Shown here piece after piece: positions 8,820 to 15,997 of a DNA stretch of 64,000 bases. The position numbers and the translations under genes are program-made. Within the stretch, counting starts at the first letter, position 1. Each line of letters opens with the position of its first letter. The notes below the pieces were generated by a model. The model saw only the letters and a list, made by a program, of their open reading frames with translations. It had not been told where the DNA came from and ran no database searches. The stretch is from Pseudomonas pseudonitroreducens. Its GTDB lineage: Bacteria > Pseudomonadota > Gammaproteobacteria > Pseudomonadales > Pseudomonadaceae. Where the stretch lies: assembly GCF_021603645.1 (NCBI RefSeq), contig NZ_BQHJ01000006.1:310001-374000 (forward strand), in the 5' to 3' direction.

Positions 8820-9701
8820 CTAGGCCCGCCCGGCGTGTTCTCCCATCTCCGGGGTCAGGCGCACGCGGCCGTTGTCCAGCACCACCACGTCGCGCTCGAC
8901 GACGCGGGTGCGGAAGGAGCCGTCATTCCAGATTTCGGTACGCAGGGTTTCGCCGGGGAATACCGGTGCGGAGAAGCGCACCTGCAGGTGGGCGAAACGC
9001 TCCGCGCGGTAATCGGCGTAACCGCGCAGCAACGCGTGGAAGGCCACGCCGAGGGTGCACAGGCCATGCAGGATCGGCCGCGGGAAGCCACCGCGCGCCG
9101 CCGCCGCGGGGCTGGCGTGGATCGGGTTGTCGTCGCCGTTCAGGCGGTAGTGCAGCGCCTGCTCGGGGCGGGTCGGCAGGTCGATGACCAGGTCCGGCGC
9201 CTGTTCGGGCAGACGGTGCGGTTGGCTCAGCGACTGGCTGTCGCCGCCGAAGCCGCCATCGCCGCGGAGGAAGGTGGTGCCGCGGGCAATCGCCAGCACC
9301 TCGCCGCTCTGCGCATCGCTGACGACCTTCTCGCTATAGAGCAGCGCGCCCTTGCCGGCGCCCTTGTCGACCAGCCCGGTGACGCGGGTGCGGCCGATCA
9401 CTTCGCCTTCCACCGGCAGCGGTTTGAGCCACTCGATGCTCTGCTCACCGTGGACCAGGCGCAGGGCATCGACACCGGTGTCCGGGTTGCCCAGCCAGAA
9501 GCCGGGATGGCCCAGCACCACCGCCATGCACGGCAGCGCTTGCAGCTCGCGATTGGCGTCGACGAAGGTCAGCTGGTGCTCGTCCATCGGGTCCGCGCCG
9601 AGGCCGACCGACAGTGCGTAGAAGGCGCTGTCGTGACGGCTGAAGCGCTGGCGTACTTCCGGGATCGGGTAGTTCAGCAGGTGCTCAGGATTCAGCGCCA
9701 T
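8820..9701 (-). CDS. MaoC-like enoyl-CoA hydratase 2
   Basis: This 293-residue protein has two hotdog halves. The C-terminal half carries the complete hydratase-2 motif YRLNGDDNPIHASPAAA, with the catalytic Asp and His, followed by PILHGLCTLGVAFHAL. The layout matches the hydratase domain of MFE-2 and steroid-type MaoC hydratases, which add water to trans-2-enoyl-CoA to give the (R)-3-hydroxyacyl-CoA. I chose the start MALNPEHLL; it overlaps the upstream synthetase gene by 17 nt, and an in-frame extension further upstream lies wholly inside that gene. Together with the SDR encoded in the same operon it would supply the two MFE-2 activities. Confidence 0.9.
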   Translation of the reverse strand: MALNPEHLLNYPIPEVRQRFSRHDSAFYALSVGLGADPMDEHQLTFVDANRELQALPCMAVVLGHPGFWLGNPDTGVDALRLVHGEQSIEWLKPLPVEGEVIGRTRVTGLVDKGAGKGALLYSEKVVSDAQSGEVLAIARGTTFLRGDGGFGGDSQSLSQPHRLPEQAPDLVIDLPTRPEQALHYRLNGDDNPIHASPAAAARGGFPRPILHGLCTLGVAFHALLRGYADYRAERFAHLQVRFSAPVFPGETLRTEIWNDGSFRTRVVERDVVVLDNGRVRLTPEMGEHAGRA

Positions 9702-11820
9702 GGGCCACCTCCTCCACTTCCAGCACCGCGTCGGCGGCCCAGGCGCCCTGCCCTTCAGGCATGGCGAAGACCGGGTTGAGGTCCACCGAGCGCAGGCGCG
9801 GGCCGGCTTCTGCGGCGAATTGCGAGAGCTGCGCAAGCACCCGCGACAGGGCCTTGATATCGGTCACCGGGCGACCACGGGCACCCAGCAGCAGCGGCGC
9901 ACCCTTGATGCTGCGGATCATCTGCTCGGCTTCGTCGACGCCGAACGGGCAGCGACGGAACACCACGTCCTTGAGCACCTCGACGAAGATGCCGCCGAGG
10001 CCGAACACCGCCACCGGACCGAACTGCGGGTCGCGCTGGATGCCCATGAAGCACTCGACGCCGCCCTGAAGCTGGCGCGCCACCAACACGCCGTCGAGGC
10101 GAGCTTTCGGCGCGTGTTCGGCAGCGCGTTGCAGCAGCAGTTCGTAGCCCTCGCGCACGGCCTGGGCACTGCCGACGTTGAGCAGCACACCGCCGATTTC
10201 CGACTTGTGCAGGATGTCCGCCGAGGCGATTTTCAGTACCACCGGGAAGCCGATCTGTTCGGCGAACGCAGCGGCTTCCGCAGCGTTCTTCAACACACGC
10301 TCGGGCGCCGATTCGATGCCGGCGCGCGCCAGCAATTGCTTGGCTTCCGCCTCACCGGGCGTGCTGGCCGGCAGCTCGACGCCACCGGGCAGAGGAATCC
10401 TGCGCAGCGGCCGGGCGAATGCTTCGCCCAACTGGCCCATGGCCTGGATGGCGCGCACGGCGCGGGTCGGGTCCTCGAACAGGGCGAAGCCGGCGTTCTG
10501 GTACGGCACCAGCTCCTCACCCTCGCCCATTACCGAGACCACGAACAGGCGGTCCGGGTGATCGGCCTTGATCCGCGCGAATTGCTCGGCCAGGCGCGGG
10601 CCGATGGAGGCGGCGGTACCGGCCTGGGTGAAGAAGGCGATCAGCGAGCGATAGCCGCCGTCCACCACCATGGACTCGGTGAAGTCGTGCACCAGGCTCA
10701 GGTCGTTGAGCGCCTGGGCGGTGCAGTCCACCGGGTTCAGCGGCGAGGCATAGTGCAGGCGCTGCTTCAGGCGCGCCTGGGCCGCTTCGGGCATCGGCGG
10801 CATGGGCAGGCCGAAATCCTCGGCGGCGTCGCTGACGATGATCCCGGCGCCACCGCTGACGGTGATCATCCCCAGGCTGTTGTTCACCGGGTAGATGCGT
10901 TGGGTGGCCAGGTAGGCGATATCCACCAGCTCCTCGGTGGTGCGCGCGCGGACCACGGCGTAGTCGGCCAGCACCGCGTCGAGCACCTTGTCGTCACCGG
11001 CCAGGGAGGCGGTGTGCGACATGGCCGCACGACCGCCCAGCTCGCTGCGCCCGACCTTGTGCAGGATCACCGGCTTGCCGGCGCGATGGGCCGCTTCGAG
11101 GGCGGCGAGGAAGCTGTCGACGTTGCGGATGGATTCGGCGTAGGCCATCACCACATCAATGTCCGGCGATTCCACCAGCCAGCCGATGGCATCACCCAGG
11201 GTGACGTCGGCCTCGTTGCCGGTGGCGACACAGATCGGCGTACCCAGCCCACGCTGCCGCGACAGGCCGAGAAGGTGCGCGCCGTAGGCGCCGGACTGGG
11301 TGGCGATGCCGACCCGCCCGGCCAGCGGGATGCCGCGCTCCAGGCTGGTGGAGAAGAAGGCGTAGTAGCCCAGGTTGGCGTTGAACACGCCCAGAGCGTT
11401 CGGCCCCAGCAGGCGCATGTTCGCCGCGCGGGCGGCTTCGACGATGGCGTCCTGCATGGCCACGCCTTCCTCGCCGACTTCGCTGAAGCCGGAGGAGAAC
11501 ACGATGGCGCTGCGTGCACCCTTGCGGCCCAGCGCCTGGACGGTCTCCAGCACCTGCGGCGCCGGCACCGCAATGATCGCCACGTCCGGCGCCTCGGGCA
11601 GCGCATCGACGCTGGCGTAGGCCGGCAGGCCCTGGATTTCGCTGCGGTTGGGGTTCACCGGCAGGATGCGACCGCTGAAACCGTTGCGCAGCATGTAGGC
11701 GATGGGGCGACCGCCGATGCGGTGCGGGTCGCTGGAGGCGCCGACCACGGCGACCGAGCGCGGCTGCACCAGAGGGGTAAGACTGGAGAAGCCGGTGTGT
11801 TGCAAGTGACTCACTGACAT
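9685..11820 (-). CDS. ADP-forming acyl-CoA synthetase (acetate-CoA ligase family)
   Basis: This 711-residue fused alpha-beta ligase has an N-terminal CoA-binding Rossmann domain (RSVAVVGASSDPHRIGGRPI, residues 21-40), then succinyl-CoA ligase-like domains. The conserved phospho-His lies in GGRAAMSHTASLAGDD (about His269). A C-terminal ATP-grasp domain contains FPVVLKIASADILHKSEIGG. The family makes acyl-CoA from a carboxylate, CoA and ATP with release of ADP and phosphate. It is the only CoA ligase in the operon, so it is the likely activating step for the imported acid. The start MSVSHLQHTG is chosen because further in-frame upstream sequence would run through the intergenic gap into the thiolase gene. 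Confidence 0.9.
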   Translation of the reverse strand: MSVSHLQHTGFSSLTPLVQPRSVAVVGASSDPHRIGGRPIAYMLRNGFSGRILPVNPNRSEIQGLPAYASVDALPEAPDVAIIAVPAPQVLETVQALGRKGARSAIVFSSGFSEVGEEGVAMQDAIVEAARAANMRLLGPNALGVFNANLGYYAFFSTSLERGIPLAGRVGIATQSGAYGAHLLGLSRQRGLGTPICVATGNEADVTLGDAIGWLVESPDIDVVMAYAESIRNVDSFLAALEAAHRAGKPVILHKVGRSELGGRAAMSHTASLAGDDKVLDAVLADYAVVRARTTEELVDIAYLATQRIYPVNNSLGMITVSGGAGIIVSDAAEDFGLPMPPMPEAAQARLKQRLHYASPLNPVDCTAQALNDLSLVHDFTESMVVDGGYRSLIAFFTQAGTAASIGPRLAEQFARIKADHPDRLFVVSVMGEGEELVPYQNAGFALFEDPTRAVRAIQAMGQLGEAFARPLRRIPLPGGVELPASTPGEAEAKQLLARAGIESAPERVLKNAAEAAAFAEQIGFPVVLKIASADILHKSEIGGVLLNVGSAQAVREGYELLLQRAAEHAPKARLDGVLVARQLQGGVECFMGIQRDPQFGPVAVFGLGGIFVEVLKDVVFRRCPFGVDEAEQMIRSIKGAPLLLGARGRPVTDIKALSRVLAQLSQFAAEAGPRLRSVDLNPVFAMPEGQGAWAADAVLEVEEVAHGAES

Positions 11821-11942
11821 GACGTTCCACCTGAAACATTGACGGATGCCGGACGCTGGCGTGCCGGCGCGAGGGCGAACGCGTCCACGGCGGGCCGCCC
11901 GCTTGTCGCAGGTGGCCACCGGGAGGGCGTCTTGCCCGGATT

Positions 11943-13094
11943 TCAGAGCACGTTCTGGGTGCCGAGCAGCGCGGTGACCTGGCTGGACAAGGTGCCGCCG
12001 TTGCCGTGCAGCAGGGCGATATCGGCCTTTTTCAACTGGCGCTCTCCGGCCTGTCGGCGTAACTGGGTGACCGCCTCGATGATCAGGAACATGCCGTACA
12101 TGCCCGGATGCACACAGGACAGCCCGCCGCCGTTGGTGTTCACCGCCAGCTCGCCGCCAGGGGCAATGCGCCCGCCCTGGACGAAGCGACCGCCCTCGCC
12201 CTTCGGGCAGAAGCCGAGGTCTTCGAGGAACAGGATCGTATTGATGGTGAAGGCGTCGTAGACCATCACCAGGTCGATGTCCGCGTGCTGCACGCCGGCC
12301 ATCTGCATGGCGCGCGGGCCACTCTCGGAAGCGGCAGTGACGGTGAGGTCGGGCATCGCCACGATGGAGCGGTGCCACTGCGCGCCGGCGGCGCCGAGGA
12401 AGTAGATCGGCGCCTTGGGCAGGTCCCGCGCACGGTCTGCGCGCACCATCACGCAGGCGCCACCGCCATCGGTGACCAGGCAGCAGTCGGCCTTGCTCAG
12501 CGGGTCGCTGACCATCCGTGCGGCGAGCACGTCATCGATGCTCAGCGGGCCACGGGCGAAGGCCTCGGGATTGAGGTTGGCCCAGCCGCGCGCGGCCACG
12601 GCCACTTCGGCCAGGTGCTCGCGGGTGGTGCCGTATTGATGCATGTGGCGGCTGGCAGCCAGCGCGTAGGCGGTGATCGGGTGGCGCGGCTGGTAGGGCG
12701 TTTCGTGCCACTGCGGCTCGCTCATCGATACCAGTTTGCCGCCCGCGGTACGCTGGTTGGAGCCGTAACAGATCAGCGCTGCGTCACACAGGCCGGCCTC
12801 CAGGGCCAGGGTCGCCTGCAGAAGATGCAGCTCGAAGCTGGAGCCGCCGACGTTGGTGCCATCGACGAACTTCGGCTTGATACCCAGGTACTCGCAGACC
12901 GAGAGGGTCGGGAAGGCGTGGGAGCTGGTGGCCGAGAACACCGCGTCGATGTCCGAGAGCGCAAGCCCGGCATCGGCGATGGCTTTCATCGAGGCCTGGC
13001 CGAGCAGTTCCATGGCGCTATAGCCGTGGGCTTCACCGATACCGGCGCTGCCGATACCGACGATGGCGGTCTTGCCGCGCAGGACCTGGCTCAT
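11943..13094 (-). CDS. Thiolase-fold (SCP-x/Ltp-like) acyl-CoA enzyme without the usual nucleophilic Cys
   Basis: This 383-residue thiolase-superfamily protein starts KTAIVGIGSAGIG. It has the helix motif VDGTNVGGSSFELHLLQATL and the C-terminal glycine motif NTNGGGLSCVHPGMYG with its conserved His. In degradative thiolases the segment after GGS carries the acyl-accepting Cys; here residues 84-88 read GSSFE with no Cys. Loss of this Cys, together with an adjacent DUF35 gene, is the pattern of Ltp2/ChsH2-type retro-aldolases that cleave steroid side chains. A retro-aldol or other non-thiolytic C-C cleavage is therefore plausible. Its ATG overlaps the DUF35 stop as ATGA, suggesting stoichiometric synthesis. 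Confidence 0.85.
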   Translation of the reverse strand: MSQVLRGKTAIVGIGSAGIGEAHGYSAMELLGQASMKAIADAGLALSDIDAVFSATSSHAFPTLSVCEYLGIKPKFVDGTNVGGSSFELHLLQATLALEAGLCDAALICYGSNQRTAGGKLVSMSEPQWHETPYQPRHPITAYALAASRHMHQYGTTREHLAEVAVAARGWANLNPEAFARGPLSIDDVLAARMVSDPLSKADCCLVTDGGGACVMVRADRARDLPKAPIYFLGAAGAQWHRSIVAMPDLTVTAASESGPRAMQMAGVQHADIDLVMVYDAFTINTILFLEDLGFCPKGEGGRFVQGGRIAPGGELAVNTNGGGLSCVHPGMYGMFLIIEAVTQLRRQAGERQLKKADIALLHGNGGTLSSQVTALLGTQNVL

Positions 13095-13477
13095 GCTGGC
13101 ACCTCCGCGAGAGGTTCGAAGACCACGACGGCGCCGCTGTCCTGCTGGGCAATGCGCGCCTTGACGCGGGTGCCGATGGGCAGGCTGAGATGCCCTTCGA
13201 TGCGCGACATCATGCGTACGCCTTCATCGAGGTCGATCAGCGCGACGTTGTAGTCACCGCTGCGGGCGCGGTTGACGGTCAGGGCATAAAGAGTGCCGAG
13301 GCCACTGGCGGGGACCCATTCCAGGTCGGTTTCGCCGCTGCCGGGCACCTGGGTGCGCGGGTAGAACACGTGCCGGCCGGTGGAGGCGCTGCGCTGCAAC
13401 ATGAAACGACCCTGGGCGAGAAACGCGAGGTACTGCGCCTCGGGCCCTGGCATGCTGCGGTCGGGGAAATCCACCAT
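13091..13477 (-). CDS. DUF35 OB-fold acyl-CoA-associated protein lacking zinc-ribbon cysteines
   Basis: This 128-residue protein has the DUF35 layout: a short N-terminal rubredoxin-like part and an OB-fold (LYALTVNRARSGDYNVALIDLDEGVRMMSRIEG). DUF35 proteins are obligate partners of thiolase-fold enzymes. The usual RCxxCG...C..C zinc ribbon reads RSASTGRHVFYPRTQ here, and the protein contains no Cys at all, so it cannot bind zinc in the usual way. The start MVDFPDRS has a GGAG-like ribosome-binding site (GAGAAACCTCG upstream); a longer in-frame start is less likely. It is the first gene of the catabolic operon. A scaffolding role for the next enzyme is inferred from the family. Confidence 0.8.
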   Translation of the reverse strand: MVDFPDRSMPGPEAQYLAFLAQGRFMLQRSASTGRHVFYPRTQVPGSGETDLEWVPASGLGTLYALTVNRARSGDYNVALIDLDEGVRMMSRIEGHLSLPIGTRVKARIAQQDSGAVVVFEPLAEVPA

Positions 13478-13574
13478 CGAGGTTTCTCCTTTGTTCTTGT
13501 TCTGCCTTTGTTGCAAAGTGCGTTACCGCCCATGCCAAGCCAGCTTCACGGAAGCCGTTGCAGGCGTCGCAGGG

Positions 13575-13613
13575 TCAGAATACATTCACAATACTGAATG
13601 TCAATCAGAATAC
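13575..13613. promoter_or_regulatory. Repeat cluster between the divergent iclR and catabolic operon
   Basis: ACATTCA (13582-13588) and TGAATGT (13595-13601) form an inverted repeat. TCAGAATAC is directly repeated at 13575 and 13605, exactly 30 bp apart. The cluster ends 5 bp before the iclR start and lies about 100 bp upstream of the DUF35 gene. IclR proteins usually bind such sites in divergent promoters, so this is the best operator candidate. Confidence 0.6.
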
Positions 13614-13618
13614 AGAAT

Positions 13619-14434
13619 ATGACCACTGAAAAGACCGTCGAAGAAGCCAGCAGCAAACGCACCGGCAGCGCCAAGGATGTCGGCGCCGTGGTGAACGCCA
13701 TCCAGATCCTCCGCCACCTGGCCAACGCCGAAGGCCCCGAGGGCGCGACCGCCATCGCCCGCGCCACCGGCATCAGCCCGAGCACGACCTTCAATATCCT
13801 GCGCACGCTGAGCAACGAGCAGCTGACCTCGTTCGACAACGAGACCAAGACCTACCGCCTGGGCCTGGGCCTGTCGGAGCTGGCAGTCAGCTTCATCGGC
13901 CGCAGCTACGCCGACCTGATCCAGCCGGAACTGGAGCGCCTGAGCACCAACCACCACATCCTGATCGCCCTGTGGCAGGTGACCGACGACGCGCACATCC
14001 GCGTGATCGCCGTCTCCGCGCCTACCGTGGCGCACGTCAACGTCGCCATCGGCTCGCGCCTGCCCGAACTGGCGGGCGCCGCCGGGCGCTGCATTGCCGG
14101 CCTGCGCAACCTTCCCGAGGATGAACTGCGCCGCCGCCTGACCCGCGTGCGCTGGGAAAACCCACCCAGCTTCGAGGAGTACTGCAGCGGCGCCAGCGCC
14201 ACCCTGGAACGCGGCTGGGCCATCGACCTGGACCACCTCTACCGCGGCGTCAGCATGGTCGCCAGCGCGATCATCGACCACGACCGCCAGCCTCGCTTCA
14301 TCATTTCCGGCATCGGCATCAGCGCCCAGCACGACCGCGAAAAGCTGGAACAGATCGGCACCAGCCTGCATGAGACCGCCCGCTTCATCAGCCGCTCGCT
14401 GTTCCCACAGAGCGTCGCCACGCCAGCAGACTGA
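13619..14434 (+). CDS. IclR family transcriptional regulator
   Basis: This 271-residue regulator has an N-terminal winged helix (AIQILRHLANAEGPEGATAIARA..., with ATGISPSTTFNILRTL as recognition region) and a C-terminal effector-binding domain. It is divergent to the twelve-gene catabolic operon and shares its promoter region, so it very likely controls that operon in response to the substrate or a CoA intermediate. I chose the ATG at 13619 (MTTEKTVEE). An in-frame ATG at 13598 lies inside the presumed operator repeat and neither has a strong Shine-Dalgarno sequence. Whether it activates or represses cannot be told. Confidence 0.9.
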   Translation: MTTEKTVEEASSKRTGSAKDVGAVVNAIQILRHLANAEGPEGATAIARATGISPSTTFNILRTLSNEQLTSFDNETKTYRLGLGLSELAVSFIGRSYADLIQPELERLSTNHHILIALWQVTDDAHIRVIAVSAPTVAHVNVAIGSRLPELAGAAGRCIAGLRNLPEDELRRRLTRVRWENPPSFEEYCSGASATLERGWAIDLDHLYRGVSMVASAIIDHDRQPRFIISGIGISAQHDREKLEQIGTSLHETARFISRSLFPQSVATPAD

Positions 14435-14444
14435 GCAAATGATA

Positions 14445-14492
14445 TTCACCAGGTGAAATGACATTCAGGAAACCTGGTCATTTCACCTGAAA
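14445..14492. repeat. Nested inverted repeats downstream of iclR
   Basis: CAGGTGAAATGAC (14450-14462) and GTCATTTCACCTG (14477-14489) form a perfect 13-bp inverted repeat with a 14-nt loop. Within it, TTCACC-A-GGTGAA (14445-14457) is itself palindromic and TTTCACCTGAAA (14481-14492) nearly so. It starts 10 nt after the iclR stop. It could act as a terminator, but there is no U-run; a tandem operator is the alternative. Confidence 0.55.
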
Positions 14493-14805
14493 CAGTGAAA
14501 GCCATGCGATGTCGCCCCGCTCAGCCGATATCGCCTGAACCTCAGCCTTCAAGCGGTCGATGCGACTGATGGCAGCGATATTCGCCAGCAGGGGCCCACA
14601 GCCGCGAATATCGCCGGTATCATGGCAAGTCTTGATGGAGTCCTGGCGGTGACCATCCCGCGGAGAACGCCGTTCCCGCCGCACGCCCGAATCCCCGCCG
14701 ATTCGGGCAGCCCGCCGCCAGAGCCCGCCAAACACTCTGCCCGGATGCTCGCCGGCCTTGCACGGCTCGCGGCAGCCGCAGGTAATCCCATTGAATGAGG
14801 CAACC
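14493..14805. other. Non-coding stretch upstream of ilvE
   Basis: I see no convincing gene here. A 118-codon minus-strand frame spans it but overlaps ilvE, has no clear start signal and reads as low-complexity Arg/Gly-rich sequence. The ilvE promoter should lie in the right half; no strong sigma-70 boxes stand out. A GAGG Shine-Dalgarno sits 5 nt before the ilvE ATG. Confidence 0.4.
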
Positions 14806-15825
14806 ATGGAACAGAAAGACATCGATTGGGGCACGCTCGGATTCGATTACATCAAGACCGACTTCCGCTACATCTCCCACTGGCGCGATGGTCTGTGGGA
14901 CGACGGCAAGCTGACCGAAGACAACACCCTGCACATCAGTGAAGGCTCCTCGGCCCTGCATTACGGCCAGCAGTGCTTCGAAGGCCTGAAGGCCTACCGC
15001 TGCAAGGACGGCTCGATCAACCTGTTCCGCCCGGACCAGAACGCCGCGCGCATGGCGCGCAGTTGCGCTCGGGTGCTGATGCCGCAAGTCTCGGAAGAGC
15101 AGTTCATCGACGCCTGCCGCCAGGTCGTCCGCGCCAACGAGCGCTTCATTCCTCCGTACGGTTCCGGCGGCGCCCTGTACCTGCGTCCGTTCGTGATCGG
15201 CGTGGGCGACAACATCGGCGTGCGCCCGGCTCCGGAGTTCATCTTCTCGGTGTTCTGCATCCCGGTTGGCGCGTACTTCAAGGGCGGCATGAAGCCCCAT
15301 GACTTCGTGATCTCCACCTACGACCGCGCCGCGCCCAACGGTACCGGCGCCGCCAAGGTCGGTGGCAACTACGCCGCCAGCCTGATGCCGGGCGCGCAGG
15401 CCAAGAAAGACGGCTTCGCCGACTGCATCTATCTCGACCCGGCCACCCACAGCCGCATCGAGGAAGTGGGCTCCGCCAACTTCTTCGCCATCACCCACGA
15501 CAACGAATTCGTCACTCCGCGCTCCAGCTCGGTGCTGCCAGGCATCACCCGCCTGTCGCTGATGCAGCTGGCCGAACAGCGCCTGGGCCTGAAAGTGATC
15601 GAAGGCGACGTACAGATCGACGACCTGGCGCGCTTCAAGGAAGCCGGCGCCTGCGGCACCGCCGCGGTGATCACCCCGATCGGCGGCATCCAGTACAAGG
15701 ACAACCTGCACGTGTTCTTCAGCCGCGAAGACGTCGGCCCGGTGACCCGTCGCCTCTACGAGGAGCTGACCGGCATCCAGAAGGGTGACGTGGAAGGCCC
15801 GGAAGGCTGGGTCGTCAAGGTCTGA
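14806..15825 (+). CDS. ilvE: Branched-chain amino acid aminotransferase, type II (long form)
   Basis: This 339-residue PLP enzyme transfers the amino group between glutamate and the 2-keto acids of Leu, Ile and Val. It shows the fold-type IV motifs SSALHYGQQCFEGLKAYR (substrate site), LYLRPFVIG, the PLP lysine in GAAKVGGNYAASL and the late VEEVGSANFF-like segment EEVGSANFFAITHD. Length and motifs match the long BCAT group rather than the roughly 307-residue short form that P. aeruginosa PA5013 encodes, as I recall. The start is set by ATGAGG upstream of ATGGAACAG. It is monocistronic, with a strong terminator 25 nt after its stop. Confidence 0.92.
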   Translation: MEQKDIDWGTLGFDYIKTDFRYISHWRDGLWDDGKLTEDNTLHISEGSSALHYGQQCFEGLKAYRCKDGSINLFRPDQNAARMARSCARVLMPQVSEEQFIDACRQVVRANERFIPPYGSGGALYLRPFVIGVGDNIGVRPAPEFIFSVFCIPVGAYFKGGMKPHDFVISTYDRAAPNGTGAAKVGGNYAASLMPGAQAKKDGFADCIYLDPATHSRIEEVGSANFFAITHDNEFVTPRSSSVLPGITRLSLMQLAEQRLGLKVIEGDVQIDDLARFKEAGACGTAAVITPIGGIQYKDNLHVFFSREDVGPVTRRLYEELTGIQKGDVEGPEGWVVKV

Positions 15826-15850
15826 GCCTGACTGCTCGCTGAAACAGAAA

Positions 15851-15884
15851 CGCCGCGATACCGAAAGGGATCGCGGCGTTTTTC
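15851..15884 (+). terminator. Rho-independent terminator of ilvE
   Basis: CGCCGCGAT and ATCGCGGCG form a 9-bp stem around a 10-nt loop, followed directly by TTTTTC. Confidence 0.85.
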
Positions 15885-15911
15885 ATTGGCCCGGCAGAGG
15901 GATTTGTCATC

Positions 15912-15986
15912 GCGTAGGAGCGGACTCTGTCCGCGATGCTATCCGGCGCGATGCGAACCTATCGCGGACGAAGTCCGCTCCTACGC
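15912..15986. repeat. REP-like inverted pair (variant GTAGGAGCGGACT)
   Basis: GCGTAGGAGCGGACTCTGTC at the left is inverted at the right as GACGAAGTCCGCTCCTACGC, with short GCGAT/ATCGC flanks and a spacer. The same variant recurs after lnt. It lies between the convergent ilvE and ladS 3' ends, a typical REP position. Confidence 0.8.
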
Positions 15987-15997
15987 ATTGTCCAGCC

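Noticed and set aside
7449-9779. 776-codon plus-strand open frame
   Set aside because: It runs antisense through the transporter and MaoC genes with low-complexity composition and no motif.
9685-12378. Extended N-terminus of the ADP-forming synthetase (897 residues)
   Set aside because: The extra 186 residues are out-of-frame reading of the thiolase gene and the gap; the conserved protein begins at MSVSHLQHTG.
14478-14834. 118-codon minus-strand frame before ilvE
   Set aside because: Overlaps the ilvE start, has no ribosome-binding site and no family; most likely non-coding.
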